From the NCBI RefSeq assembly GCF_001269365.1, contig NZ_CXOM01000005.1, forward strand, positions 1 to 64,000: a DNA stretch of 64,000 nucleotides, read 5' to 3'. Shown here in pieces: positions 18,478 to 29,684 of this stretch; the stretch's first letter is position 1, and each line of letters begins with the position of its first letter. This stretch comes from Limnohabitans sp. Rim11 (GTDB lineage Bacteria > Pseudomonadota > Gammaproteobacteria > Burkholderiales > Burkholderiaceae_C). Below the pieces are notes generated by a model. That model had not been told where the DNA came from, searched no databases, and was given only the letters and a program-made list of their open reading frames with translations. Made by a program: the position numbers and the translations under genes.

Positions 18478-19323
18478 ATGTCAGCTGCAAACGCTCCCAG
18501 CGCCGGTGAATACATCGGCCACCACCTGACCCATCTGCAAAACAAGCCGATGGCCGGTGTGATTGACTTTTCAGTCTTCAACATCGACTCCATTTTTTGG
18601 GGTATTTTGTTGGGCGTTTTGGGTAGCTTCTTTTTGTGGAAGGCTGCCAGCAAGGCTACCTCAGGCGTTCCTGGCCGTTTCCAGGCTGCCGTTGAAATCT
18701 TGTTTGAAATGGTTGATTCCCAAGCCAAGGGCATCATTCACAACGCGCAAAGCCGCAAGTTGGTCTCGCCTTTGGCCTTGACCGTCTTTGTTTGGATCTT
18801 CTTGCTCAACTCGATGGACTTCTTGCCTGTCGACTTGTTCCACACCTTGTTTGCTGTCACCGGCCTAGATCACAGCATCCATTACTTCCGCGTAGTGCCT
18901 ACAGCCGACTTGTCCACCACCTTGGGTATGTCTGTGTCTGTTTTGCTGATTTGTGTCTACTACAACATCAAAATCAAAGGATTTGGCGGTTGGTTCCATG
19001 AGTTGACCACAGCGCCCTTCGGTGCCCACCCTATTTTGTGGCCCTTCAACTTTGTCTTCCAAATGATTGAATTCGTCGCCAAAACCGTGTCACACGGCAT
19101 GCGACTCTTCGGCAACATGTATGCCGGCGAACTGATTTTCATGTTGATCGCTTTGATGGGCGGTACAGCCGCCATGTCATTGACAGGCATCTTGTTGCCC
19201 ATCGGTCACGTGATCGCTGGCTCCATCTGGGCCATCTTCCATATCTTGATCGTGGCTTTGCAAGCTTTCATTTTCATGATGTTGACTTTGGTCTACATCG
19301 GTCAAGCGCACGACGCTCACTAA
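18478..19323 (+). CDS. atpB: ATP synthase Fo subunit a
   Basis: 281 aa. Contains the proton-channel helix HGMRLFGNMYAGELIFMLIALMGG with the essential Arg, and the C-terminal LQAFIFMMLTLVYIGQAHDAH. Forms the two half-channels alongside the c-ring. Confidence 0.97.
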   Translation: MSAANAPSAGEYIGHHLTHLQNKPMAGVIDFSVFNIDSIFWGILLGVLGSFFLWKAASKATSGVPGRFQAAVEILFEMVDSQAKGIIHNAQSRKLVSPLALTVFVWIFLLNSMDFLPVDLFHTLFAVTGLDHSIHYFRVVPTADLSTTLGMSVSVLLICVYYNIKIKGFGGWFHELTTAPFGAHPILWPFNFVFQMIEFVAKTVSHGMRLFGNMYAGELIFMLIALMGGTAAMSLTGILLPIGHVIAGSIWAIFHILIVALQAFIFMMLTLVYIGQAHDAH

Positions 19324-19384
19324 GCGTCACAATTTAGTTTAGTTTTTTCTCAACCTTTCCATCATCATCCATAGGAGCAATTAA

Positions 19385-19633
<249 letters not shown>

Positions 19634-19664
19634 TTCCTGCAACAACCAAAAGAAAGGTGTTGCC

Positions 19665-20135
19665 GTGAGTATCAATGCAACCCTGTTTGTTCAAGCCATT
19701 GTTTTTGCAATTCTGGTTTGGTTCACGATGAAATTCGTGTGGCCACCCCTTGCAGCCGCTTTGGATGAACGAGCTCAAAAAATCGCCGACGGCCTCGCCG
19801 CTGCTGACAAAGCCAAATCAGAACTCGCCGCTGCCAACCAGCGCGTCGAAGCCGAATTGGCCACCTCACGCAACGAAACGGCTTCTCGCTTGGCTGACGC
19901 CGAGCGCCGTGCTTTGACGATCATCGAAGAAGCCAAAGCCCGTGCCACTGAAGAAGGCAACAAGATCATTGCTGCAGCAAAAGCTGAAGCAGAGCAACAA
20001 ACGGTCAATGCCCGTGAAACTTTGCGTGAGCAAGTTGCGGCATTGGCTGTGAAGGGCGCCGAGCAGATTCTCCGCAAGGAAGTCAATGCTGGTGTTCATG
20101 CTGATCTGTTGAACCGTCTGAAGACCGAGCTGTAA
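19665..20135 (+). CDS. atpF: ATP synthase Fo subunit b
   Basis: 156 aa from a GTG start (19665) with AAAGGTGTTGCC in front. One N-terminal membrane helix ([25 protein letters not shown]), then a long charged coiled coil: the peripheral stalk. Confidence 0.96.
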   Translation: MSINATLFVQAIVFAILVWFTMKFVWPPLAAALDERAQKIADGLAAADKAKSELAAANQRVEAELATSRNETASRLADAERRALTIIEEAKARATEEGNKIIAAAKAEAEQQTVNARETLREQVAALAVKGAEQILRKEVNAGVHADLLNRLKTEL

Positions 20136-20158
20136 ACCTTTATCAGTCCGAGAAGACC

Positions 20159-20689
20159 ATGGCAGAACTTGCAACCATCGCCCGCCCTTACGCTGATGCG
20201 CTTTTCAAAGCGCAAACAGCCGACCTTGCGGGAACTGCAGCTTGGCTCGACGAGCTTGCCGCAGTTGCGAGCAACTCGCAACTGTTGCAATTCTCTGAAA
20301 ACCCCAAGGTGACCGACGCGCAAGTGTTCGATCTGATGTCTGGCATCGTGAAAACCGCGTTGCCCGCAGCAGCTCAAAACTTCTTGCGTTTGGCCATTGA
20401 AAACCGCCGTCTTGTTGCATTGCCCGAAATTGCCAGCCAATTTCGTGCACTCAAAAATGCGCAAGGTGGCACCGCCGATGCGATCGTTCACAGTGCTTTC
20501 CCCATTGATGCAGCCGCTTTGGCTGATCTGTCCGGAACACTGGAAAAGCGTTTTGGCCGCAAACTCAACGTCAGCGTTGAGGTCGATGCGTCACTGATTG
20601 GTGGCGTGCGCGTGGTCGTGGGGGACGAGGTGTTGGACACTTCCGTCAAGGCCCGTCTGGAACAAATGAAAGTGGCTCTCACTGCTTGA
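20159..20689 (+). CDS. atpH: ATP synthase F1 subunit delta
   Basis: 176 aa. [19 protein letters not shown] at the N-terminus and the conserved C-terminal [28 protein letters not shown]. Joins the peripheral stalk to the alpha3beta3 head. Confidence 0.96.
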   Translation: MAELATIARPYADALFKAQTADLAGTAAWLDELAAVASNSQLLQFSENPKVTDAQVFDLMSGIVKTALPAAAQNFLRLAIENRRLVALPEIASQFRALKNAQGGTADAIVHSAFPIDAAALADLSGTLEKRFGRKLNVSVEVDASLIGGVRVVVGDEVLDTSVKARLEQMKVALTA

Positions 20690-20733
20690 TGCAGCGAGAG
20701 GCCAGATCTATTTAAAGAAAGAAGGAAAGAGTC

Positions 20734-22287
20734 ATGCAACTCAATCCAGCAGAAATTTCTGAGCTGATCAAGAGCCGAATCCAAGGTTTGTCTTCTGATG
20801 CAGACATCCGTAACCAAGGCACCGTGGTGTCCGTAACCGACGGTATCGTGCGCGTGCACGGCCTGTCTGACGTGATGCAAGGCGAGATGCTTGAGTTCCC
20901 CGCTACAGCCGCTGGTGTTGCCACCTTCGGTTTGGCTTTGAACTTGGAGCGTGACTCTGTCGGCGCCGTGATTTTGGGTGAGTACGAGCACATCTCTGAA
21001 GGCGACACTGTCAAATGTACAGGCCGCATTTTAGAAGTGCCCGTGGGTCCCGAGTTGATTGGCCGTGTGGTCAACGCTTTGGGTCAGCCTATCGATGGCA
21101 AAGGCCCCATCAACGCCAAGATGACCGACGTGATCGAAAAGGTTGCGCCTGGTGTGATCGCACGTAAATCAGTTGACCAGCCCATGCAAACTGGCTTGAA
21201 GTCAATTGACTCCATGGTGCCCGTGGGCCGTGGTCAACGTGAATTGATCATTGGTGACCGTCAGACTGGTAAAACAGCTGTGGCCATCGACGCCATCATC
21301 AACCAAAAAGGTCAGAACATGACCTGCGTGTATGTGGCGATTGGTCAAAAAGCTTCTTCCATCAAAAACGTGGTTCGCGCGTTGGAACAAGCTGGCGCCA
21401 TGGCTTACACCATTGTGGTGGCAGCTTCCGCTTCTGAATCCGCAGCCATGCAATATGTGTCAGCCTACTCTGGTTGCACCATGGGTGAGTATTTCCGCGA
21501 CCGCGGCGAAGACGCATTGATCGTTTATGACGATCTGTCTAAGCAAGCTGTGGCTTACCGTCAAGTGTCATTGCTCTTGCGCCGTCCACCAGGCCGCGAA
21601 GCTTACCCTGGCGACGTGTTCTATCTCCACAGCCGTTTGCTCGAGCGTGCAGCTCGCGTCAATGCCGACTACGTCGAAGCCTTCACCAAAGGCGCGGTCA
21701 AAGGCAAAACAGGTTCACTCACAGCTTTGCCAATCATTGAAACGCAAGCCGGTGACGTGTCAGCCTTCGTGCCAACCAACGTGATTTCGATTACCGACGG
21801 CCAGATCTTCTTGGAAACATCGTTGTTTAACGCAGGTATTCGTCCCGCGATTAACGCCGGTATTTCTGTGTCTCGCGTGGGTAGCTCGGCTCAAACCAAA
21901 GTCATCAAGGGTCAGTCTGGCGGTATCCGTACCGACTTGGCGCAGTACCGTGAATTGGCTGCGTTCGCGCAGTTCGCTTCTGACTTGGACGAATCCACAC
22001 GCAAACAACTCGACCGCGGTGCCCGCGTGACAGAACTCTTGAAGCAGGCTCAGTACAGCCCACAATCCATCAGCTTGATGGGCGCTTCTTTGTTCGCTGT
22101 CAACAAAGGTTTCATGGACGACGTGGACGTGAAGAAAATTCTGTCCTTCGAAAGTGGTTTGCACGCGTACCTCAAAGATAAAAATGCCGCATTGTTGGCA
22201 AAAATCGAAGAGACCAAAGCTTTGGACAAAGACGCCGAAGCCGAGTTGAACGCTGCTGTGGCCGCCTTCAAGAAAACTTTTGCTTAA
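20734..22287 (+). CDS. atpA: ATP synthase F1 subunit alpha
   Basis: 517 aa, close to the E. coli length. P-loop [13 protein letters not shown] and the signature [17 protein letters not shown]. Carries the non-catalytic nucleotide sites. Confidence 0.98.
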   Translation: MQLNPAEISELIKSRIQGLSSDADIRNQGTVVSVTDGIVRVHGLSDVMQGEMLEFPATAAGVATFGLALNLERDSVGAVILGEYEHISEGDTVKCTGRILEVPVGPELIGRVVNALGQPIDGKGPINAKMTDVIEKVAPGVIARKSVDQPMQTGLKSIDSMVPVGRGQRELIIGDRQTGKTAVAIDAIINQKGQNMTCVYVAIGQKASSIKNVVRALEQAGAMAYTIVVAASASESAAMQYVSAYSGCTMGEYFRDRGEDALIVYDDLSKQAVAYRQVSLLLRRPPGREAYPGDVFYLHSRLLERAARVNADYVEAFTKGAVKGKTGSLTALPIIETQAGDVSAFVPTNVISITDGQIFLETSLFNAGIRPAINAGISVSRVGSSAQTKVIKGQSGGIRTDLAQYRELAAFAQFASDLDESTRKQLDRGARVTELLKQAQYSPQSISLMGASLFAVNKGFMDDVDVKKILSFESGLHAYLKDKNAALLAKIEETKALDKDAEAELNAAVAAFKKTFA

Positions 22288-22314
22288 TTTCTACCTGACC
22301 AAAAGGAGCCTCTG

Positions 22315-23199
22315 ATGGCATCGGGCAAGGAACTACGCACCAAGATCAAATCGGTGGAAAACACCAAGAAGATCACCAAAGCGATGGAGATGATTTCTGT
22401 CTCCAAAATGCGCAAGGCGCAGGAGCGCATGCGCACGGCACGTCCTTACGCTGAGAAAATTCGCGCCATCGCGAGCAATCTTGGCAAGGCCAACCCTGAG
22501 TATGTGCACGCTTATATGAAGCACACCGACGGCAAAGCCGTTGGCTTCATTGTGGTCACCACTGACAAAGGTTTGTGCGGCGGTCTGAATACCAACTTGT
22601 TGCGCGCTGTGACCACACAGTTGCGTGACACGCAAAACGCTGGCAAAACTGCGCAAGCAGTGGCCATCGGTAGCAAAGGTTTGGGCTTCTTGAATCGCGT
22701 GGGCGCCAAAGTGGTGTCACAAGTGACGCACTTGGGTGACAAACCCCATTTGGAAAAACTCATCGGCCCCGTCAAGGTCATGCTCGATGCGTATGCCAAC
22801 GGCGAGTTGAGCGCGGTTTACCTCTGCTACAACAAGTTCATCAGCACCATGGCTCAACAGCCTACCATCGATCAGTTGTTGCCTTTGTCGGCCGACAAGA
22901 TGGAAGCCGAGACCCAAGCCGCTGGTAAACAACATGGTTGGGACTATTTGTACGAACCCGATGCACAAGCTGTCATTGACGACTTGTTGGTTCGTTACGC
23001 GGAAGCTTTGGTTTACCAAGCTGTTGCAGAAAACATGGCCTCCGAGCATGCAGCACGCATGGTCGCCATGAAAGCCGCAACAGACAACGCGGGTAATGTG
23101 ATTGGCGAGCTCAAACTCGTTTACAACAAAACTCGTCAAGCAGCCATCACGAAAGAATTGTCCGAAATCGTTTCTGGCGCCGCGGCGATCAGCGGCTAA
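22315..23199 (+). CDS. atpG: ATP synthase F1 subunit gamma
   Basis: 294 aa. The N-terminal helix [31 protein letters not shown] and the C-terminal [22 protein letters not shown] form the rotor coiled coil. Confidence 0.97.
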   Translation: MASGKELRTKIKSVENTKKITKAMEMISVSKMRKAQERMRTARPYAEKIRAIASNLGKANPEYVHAYMKHTDGKAVGFIVVTTDKGLCGGLNTNLLRAVTTQLRDTQNAGKTAQAVAIGSKGLGFLNRVGAKVVSQVTHLGDKPHLEKLIGPVKVMLDAYANGELSAVYLCYNKFISTMAQQPTIDQLLPLSADKMEAETQAAGKQHGWDYLYEPDAQAVIDDLLVRYAEALVYQAVAENMASEHAARMVAMKAATDNAGNVIGELKLVYNKTRQAAITKELSEIVSGAAAISG

Positions 23200-23222
23200 G
23201 ACGATTAAGACAGTTCAGCTAA

Positions 23223-24647
<1,425 letters not shown>

Positions 24648-24681
24648 GCCATTTTTGTAAACCCTTTTCAAGGAACAAACT

Positions 24682-25098
24682 ATGAACACCATCCGCGTTG
24701 ATGTGGTCAGTGCCGAAGAGTCCATCTTCTCAGGTGAAGCCCGTTTTGTGGCCTTGCCTGGTGAAGCTGGCGAGTTGGGCATTTATCCCCGTCACACACC
24801 GTTGATTTCACGCATCAAGGCTGGCTCTGTTCGCATCGAAAAAGCCGACGGCACCGAAGAATTTGTCTTCGTGGCTGGCGGTGTTTTGGAAGTGCAACCC
24901 GACCACGTGACCGTGTTGTCTGACACTGCTATTCGCGGTAAAGATTTGGACGAAGAGAAAGCCAATGCAGCCAAAGCTGCTGCAGAAGACGCTCTTCGCA
25001 ATGCCAAGTCCGAAATCGACATGGCACGTGCGCAAAGCGAGTTGGCAGTGTTTGCTGCCCAACTGGCGGCCTTGCGCAAGTTCCGCACTAAAAAATAA
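24682..25098 (+). CDS. atpC: ATP synthase F1 subunit epsilon
   Basis: 138 aa. N-terminal beta sandwich ([38 protein letters not shown]) and a C-terminal helical hairpin rich in Ala. Last gene of the operon; a terminator follows. Confidence 0.97.
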   Translation: MNTIRVDVVSAEESIFSGEARFVALPGEAGELGIYPRHTPLISRIKAGSVRIEKADGTEEFVFVAGGVLEVQPDHVTVLSDTAIRGKDLDEEKANAAKAAAEDALRNAKSEIDMARAQSELAVFAAQLAALRKFRTKK

Positions 25099-25131
25099 AA
25101 TGATGGCGTTGAACGCGCTGATCGTTTTCTG

Positions 25132-25156
25132 AAACCCGGCGCACGCCGGGTTTTTT
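25132..25156 (+). terminator. Intrinsic terminator of the atp operon
   Basis: AAACCCGGCG / CGCCGGGTTT stem centred on 25142, followed by a run of six T. Located 34 bp after atpC. Confidence 0.92.
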
Positions 25157-25171
25157 GTTTCTAAGGACACC

Positions 25172-25621
25172 ATGCGCAAAGCAAAACTTCAAGCGGCCAC
25201 ATTGGGTGGCAATCCAGACGATGTCGAAGCTGCGTTTTACGACGCACTCAGACAAGGCGACATTGAGCGCTTGATGGCGTGTTGGGCCGATGAAGAAGAA
25301 ATTGTGTGTGTGCATCCTGGCGGTCCTCGATTAATTGGTGCAGGCGCTATCCGTGCCAACTTTGAAGCCATGTTTGCCAATGGCACGGTACAAGCGCAGC
25401 CTACCCAAGTTCACAAAGTCGACTCATTGGCCAGTGCCATGCATCACTTGGTAGAGCGCGTGGAAGTGCTGGGTGCCAATGGACCCCAAACCGCATTTGT
25501 GGTGGCTACCAACGTGTATCACAAGACGCCGCAGGGTTGGCGCATGGTGGCGCACCATGCCAGCCCGGGCACACCGACTGCACCCGCAGAAGTGTCTTCC
25601 AGTCCTGCGGTGTTGCATTGA
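25172..25621 (+). CDS. SnoaL/NTF2-like small protein
   Basis: 149 aa. DDVEAAFYDALRQGDIERLMACWADEEEIVCVHPGGPRLIGAGAIRANFEAMF and WRMVAHHASP are typical of the SnoaL-3/DUF4440 cone fold. No ligand or reaction can be assigned. Starts 16 bp after the atp terminator T-run and is followed 8 bp later by the YheT-like gene. Confidence 0.8.
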   Translation: MRKAKLQAATLGGNPDDVEAAFYDALRQGDIERLMACWADEEEIVCVHPGGPRLIGAGAIRANFEAMFANGTVQAQPTQVHKVDSLASAMHHLVERVEVLGANGPQTAFVVATNVYHKTPQGWRMVAHHASPGTPTAPAEVSSSPAVLH

Positions 25622-25629
25622 CAGACTAC

Positions 25630-26607
25630 ATGGCGCCGCCATGGTTGCCTGGCGGCCATTTACAAACCATTTGGCCGGCGCTATGGTCGCGCCGGTTTGA
25701 TGCTGAGCCGCCAACTTGGCGCCGCGAAAGGTGGACAACACCCGATCAAGATTTTGTCGACGTTGATTTTTGTGAATCAGCGACAGCCACTTTGCCGAGA
25801 CCCTTGTTGGTTCTATTTCATGGCCTAGAGGGATCATCTGGCAGCCACTATGCGCAAGCATTTGCCGATTGGGCTCACCACAATGACTGCGATATTGCAG
25901 TGCCCCATTTCAGAGGTTGCAGTGGTACGTTGAACTTGGCGCCGCGGGCTTATCACTCAGGTGATCACGAAGAGGTTCATCACTTGCTGGTCAAATTCAA
26001 ACAAAGGGTGGATGCGCAAAAACGCCCAGGCTTGTTGGCGGCAGGGGTGTCGTTGGGCGGCAATGCTTTGATGAGGTGGGCAGGTGAGCAGGGTCAATCG
26101 GCCCAGCAAATCGTCAAGGCCGTAGCGTCCATTTGTTCACCACTGGACCTGAGTGCCAGCGGCAAAGCCATTGGTGAAGGTTTCAATCGACAGGTCTACA
26201 CCCGCATGTTTTTGCGAACCATGAAGCCCAAAGCCATGGCCAAGTTAAAACAACACCCCGGCTTGTTTGATGCCCAAAAACTATTGGCGGCCCGAGATCT
26301 TTATGAGTTTGACGATGTGTTCACCGCGCCATTGCACGGCTTTCAAAACACCGCTGATTATTGGCGGCGTGCCTCTGCATTGCCCAAGATGCAAGACATC
26401 GCTGTTCCCGCATTGGCTCTGAATGCCAAGAACGATCCGTTCATACCTGCATACAGTTTGCCCACAATACAGAAAGTTAGTGCCCACGTCACACTGTGGC
26501 AGCCAGCGCATGGCGGGCATGTTGGCTTTGCTAAAGGAAGTTTGCCGGGCCATTTGAAAGCCATGCCGCAGGCTGTGGGCCAATGGCTTTTGCAACACAT
26601 CCACTAA
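25630..26607 (+). CDS. YheT-like alpha/beta hydrolase
   Basis: 325 aa from ATG 25630 (a TTG at 25618 overlapping the previous stop is possible). PPWLPGGHLQTIWPAL is the family N-terminus. Oxyanion region LFHGLEGSSGSHY, nucleophile Ser in GVSLGGN, acid in NAKNDPFIP, and His in HGGHVGF. Hydrolase of unknown substrate (COG0429, UPF0017). Confidence 0.9.
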   Translation: MAPPWLPGGHLQTIWPALWSRRFDAEPPTWRRERWTTPDQDFVDVDFCESATATLPRPLLVLFHGLEGSSGSHYAQAFADWAHHNDCDIAVPHFRGCSGTLNLAPRAYHSGDHEEVHHLLVKFKQRVDAQKRPGLLAAGVSLGGNALMRWAGEQGQSAQQIVKAVASICSPLDLSASGKAIGEGFNRQVYTRMFLRTMKPKAMAKLKQHPGLFDAQKLLAARDLYEFDDVFTAPLHGFQNTADYWRRASALPKMQDIAVPALALNAKNDPFIPAYSLPTIQKVSAHVTLWQPAHGGHVGFAKGSLPGHLKAMPQAVGQWLLQHIH

Positions 26608-26617
26608 GATCAAAGCC

Positions 26618-27163
26618 ATGGACGATATTGTCAAACAGGCGATGAACAAGTGGCCCAATGTCCCAAACTGCTTTGGCTGGTTGGGTTTGGATGAACGTGG
26701 CCACTGGTATTTAAGAGATGATGCGGCACAAGCACTAGGCAGTTTTCAAAGTGGTGTGCCAGGTGCTAAGGGGTCCTTGTTGCAACACGAAAAACTCATC
26801 GGGTTTATTCACCGCAACTATGCGGCAGATGACTCGGGTGCCTGGTTTTTTCAGAACGGCCCGCAACGTGTCTATGTTGAGTTGGCGGCAACGCCATGGA
26901 TTTGGCGACTGTCAGCAGACTTCAAATTGACCGCGCAAACCGGTCAAGAAACGCAAGGGCAAACATGCTTCACCGACGAAGCTGGCAAGGTCTATTTTCA
27001 AACCTCGCTAGGATTTGGCTTGCTTCATACCTTGGATGTTGCGCAAGCAGCAGAAGGCTTGTCACTACACTTGTGGCCGCTTGAGTCAATGGCAGTCGCA
27101 GAAATGTCAACACGTTTTGGCTTTTGTCTTAGCCCAGCGTCAGACAATAAAAAACCGCTCTGA
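26618..27163 (+). CDS. Conserved protein of unknown function (possibly DUF2946)
   Basis: 181 aa, soluble, no signal peptide. MDDIVKQAMNKWPNVPNCFGWLGLDERGHWYLRDD and NYAADDSGAWFFQNGPQRVYVELAATPWIWRL look like a family common in Comamonadaceae that I recall being labelled DUF2946; that label is from memory. Placed 10 bp after the YheT-like gene. The last codons overlap a hairpin that serves the opposite strand. Confidence 0.75.
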   Translation: MDDIVKQAMNKWPNVPNCFGWLGLDERGHWYLRDDAAQALGSFQSGVPGAKGSLLQHEKLIGFIHRNYAADDSGAWFFQNGPQRVYVELAATPWIWRLSADFKLTAQTGQETQGQTCFTDEAGKVYFQTSLGFGLLHTLDVAQAAEGLSLHLWPLESMAVAEMSTRFGFCLSPASDNKKPL

Positions 27164-27180
27164 TTTGCATCGAGCGGTTT
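27152..27180 (-). terminator. Leftward terminator of the cytochrome c gene
   Basis: AAACCGCTC (27152-27160) pairs with GAGCGGTTT (27172-27180). Read leftward, the stem runs into TTTTTT, so it terminates the cytochrome c transcript. Its left arm overlaps the last codons of the rightward gene. Confidence 0.8.
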
Positions 27181-27219
27181 GAAAGCAAGCCCACAACAAA
27201 GGGGCTGGCCAATGTGAGA

Positions 27220-27744
27220 TTACTTTTTCTCTGCGGGTGCAGCGGGTTGCTCAGGCTCTTTGAACTTGCCGCCAGCAGCGGACGTGAGGTAGGCAACAGC
27301 ACGGCCAATTTCGAGGTCGCTGAAGTCGCCACCGCCTTGGGCACCCATGGCACCTTTGCCTTTGAGGGCTGAATTTACCAAAGAGTCATAACCTGTTTTG
27401 ATGCGAGGAGCCCAGGCGCCAACATCTGCGTATTTAGGTGCACCAGCGGCACCCGCATCGTGGCAAGCTGCGCATTGTGCTTTGTAAACTTCTTGACCAG
27501 CCTTCAATGGGCGGTTGGCATCACGAACTTCAACCATGCCCACTTTTTGAATGCGTTCGGCAACGGCACGCTCTGTGTCGCCACCGGGAGCTGTTTTGTT
27601 GGCGGAAGTCACGTAGTAGACCAAGCCAATGATGATGAAAACGGGAATGATGAAGGAGGCAAAGCTCAGCATCAACATTTGTTTGGGTGTTTTGACCGGG
27701 CCTGTGTGGTCTTCGTGGGCTTGATCGTGGCTGTTGTCGCTCAT
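27220..27744 (-). CDS. Membrane-anchored cytochrome c5-type protein
   Basis: 174 aa. A hydrophilic, His-rich N-terminus (MSDNSHDQAHEDH), one membrane helix (LMLSFASFIIPVFIIIGLVYYV, about 24-45), then a periplasmic domain with heme site CAACH (C91, C94, H95) and a methionine-containing loop GAMGAQGGGDFSD. The C-terminus is Pro/Ala/Lys-rich. Resembles the CycA/c5 family seen in beta-proteobacteria, probably carrying electrons in respiration. Confidence 0.9.
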   Translation of the reverse strand: MSDNSHDQAHEDHTGPVKTPKQMLMLSFASFIIPVFIIIGLVYYVTSANKTAPGGDTERAVAERIQKVGMVEVRDANRPLKAGQEVYKAQCAACHDAGAAGAPKYADVGAWAPRIKTGYDSLVNSALKGKGAMGAQGGGDFSDLEIGRAVAYLTSAAGGKFKEPEQPAAPAEKK

Positions 27745-27800
27745 AGCGTCCTCAATGAATCTCTATTGAACTGTGTCCGGTTGACCGGAATCAACTTTAA

Positions 27801-27806
27801 ATTATA
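27801..27806 (-). promoter_or_regulatory. Candidate -10 element for the cytochrome c gene
   Basis: Read leftward this is a perfect TATAAT, 57 bp before the gene start. The -35 region is poor. A CCGGT/ACCGG inverted repeat lies between it and the gene, and an ACCTCGAGGT palindrome immediately upstream. Confidence 0.35.
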
Positions 27807-27895
27807 ACCTCGAGGTCAAGGCGTTCAGGCCATGTAGGGATGTTTTCAAGGCCTGCATGCCATAATCAAGGACCTCTTCCAAAGAGGAATCGGGC

Positions 27896-27971
27896 GCGGC
27901 TGTAGCTCAGTGGATAGAGTATTGGCCTCCGAAGCCAAGGGTCGTGGGTTCGATCCCCGCCAGCCGCACCA
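27896..27971 (+). tRNA. tRNA-Arg (anticodon CCG)
   Basis: 76 nt with encoded CCA. Acceptor GCGGCTG (27896-27902) pairs with CAGCCGC (27961-27967). D-arm GCTC...GAG, anticodon stem TTGGC/GCCAA around loop CTCCGAA (anticodon 27929-27931), and T-arm GTGGGTTCGATCCCCGC. Reads the CGG arginine codon. Confidence 0.96.
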
Positions 27972-28045
27972 CATTTTCTGATTTCTCGCCTGCAACTTGA
28001 AGACTTGCCATTGATTACGAGGTCATCGCCATAGGGACAGATAAC

Positions 28046-29665
28046 ATGCCAAACATCAAGAAAACAGCCCCCTTGCTTGATAGACGAAATCTTCTGAAGT
28101 TTACGGCCGCTAGTGCTTCAACCGTTGCCGGTATTTGGTGGCCAGGTGCCAGTTGGGGGCAAGCAAAAATAAGCTCAAACCCCTTCACCCTTGGCGTTGC
28201 CAGCGGTTCGCCGACGTCAGATGGCATTGTGTTGTGGACGCGCTTGTTGCCCAGCGGCATTTTTTCCTCGTTAGGAAATGAAAACGCATCGGTCAGATGG
28301 GAAATTGCGCATGACGATAAGTTTCAGCGCATTGTTCAACAAGGTACGAGTGTCGCTACTCCCCAATTGGGCCATTCGGTGCATGTAGAACTAGCAGGGT
28401 TGATGTCTGACAGCTGGTACTTTTACCGTTTTCATGCAGGTGAATTTACTAGTGCGGTGGGTCGAACACGCACCTTGCCTGCGGTCGATGCCAAAGTGAA
28501 TAGTTTGCGTATGGCCTATGCAAGTTGCCAGCATTGGGGCCATGGGTTTTACGGCGCCTATCGGCACATGGCACAAGAGCAGCTTGATTTGGTCATGTTC
28601 TTGGGTGACTACATTTATGAATACCCCGGCACAACCAATGCCGCCAATGCTGTGCGCTTAGTCACTGGAGGCTGGGTGCAGAGCCTTGCTGACTACCGAC
28701 AGAGATATGCTTTGCATAAGAGCGATGCCGACTTGCAAGCCGCTCACTTGGCCTGCCCTTGGGTTTTTACTTGGGATGATCACGAAGTCCAAAATGATTA
28801 CACCGGCGACACGGCAGGGTATGCAAGTCAAGCGGAACCGAGCACTGATTTCTCAAAACGGCGTGCCGCAGCCTACCAGGCATGGTACGAACACATGCCA
28901 GTTCGCTCAAGTGTTTTGACCAAAGCCTTGGCCGGTTTGATTGAACGGTCTTCTAAGCCAAACGAGCTGCGTATCTACCAAAACCTGCGTTGGGGGCAGT
29001 TGGCAAACATGATGCTACTTGACCCACGCCAATATAAAGATCCGGCAGTTTGCAACCCGGACGGTCGCTTAGGTTCTGCCGTCATCGATCCTAAAACTTG
29101 CGAGGCACTTAAAGACCCAGCTCGAACGATGCTTGGCAAGACTCAGGAAGATTGGCTTCACCAACAACTCGGCATGACCGGAACAACTTGGCAGGTTGTC
29201 GGGCAAGCCACGCTGATTGGCCCCTTCGGTGCGAGTGGTCGCATTTCAAATGATGGTTGGGATGGTTACCCTGCAGCACGTGAACGTCTTTTGGGCAGCT
29301 TGGCAGGCAGTCATGCCAGTAATGTGGTCATTGGTGGCGATGTGCATGCCAATTGGGTGGGCCACGTTAAGGCCGACTACACAAAAGTTAGAAGCAAGAT
29401 ATTGGCTTCAGAGTTTTGTGGCACCAGCATTACCTCGCGGCCTACTGCTGCAACGCGTGCTGTCATGGATGTCAGACTCGCAAAAAATCCACATTACATT
29501 TTCAACGACAACGAAAAGCGCGGTTATGGCGTTTGCGAATTTTCGCCCTCTGGACTCAAAACAACATTGCGCGTTGTAGAAGATGTCACGAAAGCAGACA
29601 CTGCTGTGAGTACGCTCGCAAGTTTTTCTGTGCAGTCCGGAAAATTGGGTGTTGAGCGGATCTAA
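28046..29665 (+). CDS. phoD: PhoD-family alkaline phosphatase, Tat-exported
   Basis: 539 aa. Twin-arginine signal in DRRNLLKFTAASASTVAG (about residues 12-29) predicts folded export. Family features: LGVASGSPTSDGIVLWTRLLP, ASCQHWGHGFYGAYRHM, MFLGDYIYEYPG, TWDDHEVQNDY and VVIGGDVHANWVGHV, which supply the metal-binding Asp, Asn and His residues. Hydrolyses phosphate mono- and diesters outside the cytoplasm. Stands alone 74 bp after the tRNA. Confidence 0.93.
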   Translation: MPNIKKTAPLLDRRNLLKFTAASASTVAGIWWPGASWGQAKISSNPFTLGVASGSPTSDGIVLWTRLLPSGIFSSLGNENASVRWEIAHDDKFQRIVQQGTSVATPQLGHSVHVELAGLMSDSWYFYRFHAGEFTSAVGRTRTLPAVDAKVNSLRMAYASCQHWGHGFYGAYRHMAQEQLDLVMFLGDYIYEYPGTTNAANAVRLVTGGWVQSLADYRQRYALHKSDADLQAAHLACPWVFTWDDHEVQNDYTGDTAGYASQAEPSTDFSKRRAAAYQAWYEHMPVRSSVLTKALAGLIERSSKPNELRIYQNLRWGQLANMMLLDPRQYKDPAVCNPDGRLGSAVIDPKTCEALKDPARTMLGKTQEDWLHQQLGMTGTTWQVVGQATLIGPFGASGRISNDGWDGYPAARERLLGSLAGSHASNVVIGGDVHANWVGHVKADYTKVRSKILASEFCGTSITSRPTAATRAVMDVRLAKNPHYIFNDNEKRGYGVCEFSPSGLKTTLRVVEDVTKADTAVSTLASFSVQSGKLGVERI

Positions 29666-29684
29666 AACGGGTATAGAGAAATAC

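Noticed and set aside
27896..29665. tRNA-Arg as integration site for a mobile island carrying phoD
   Set aside because: No integrase, no repeat of the tRNA 3' end downstream was seen, and PhoD is followed directly by housekeeping mre genes.
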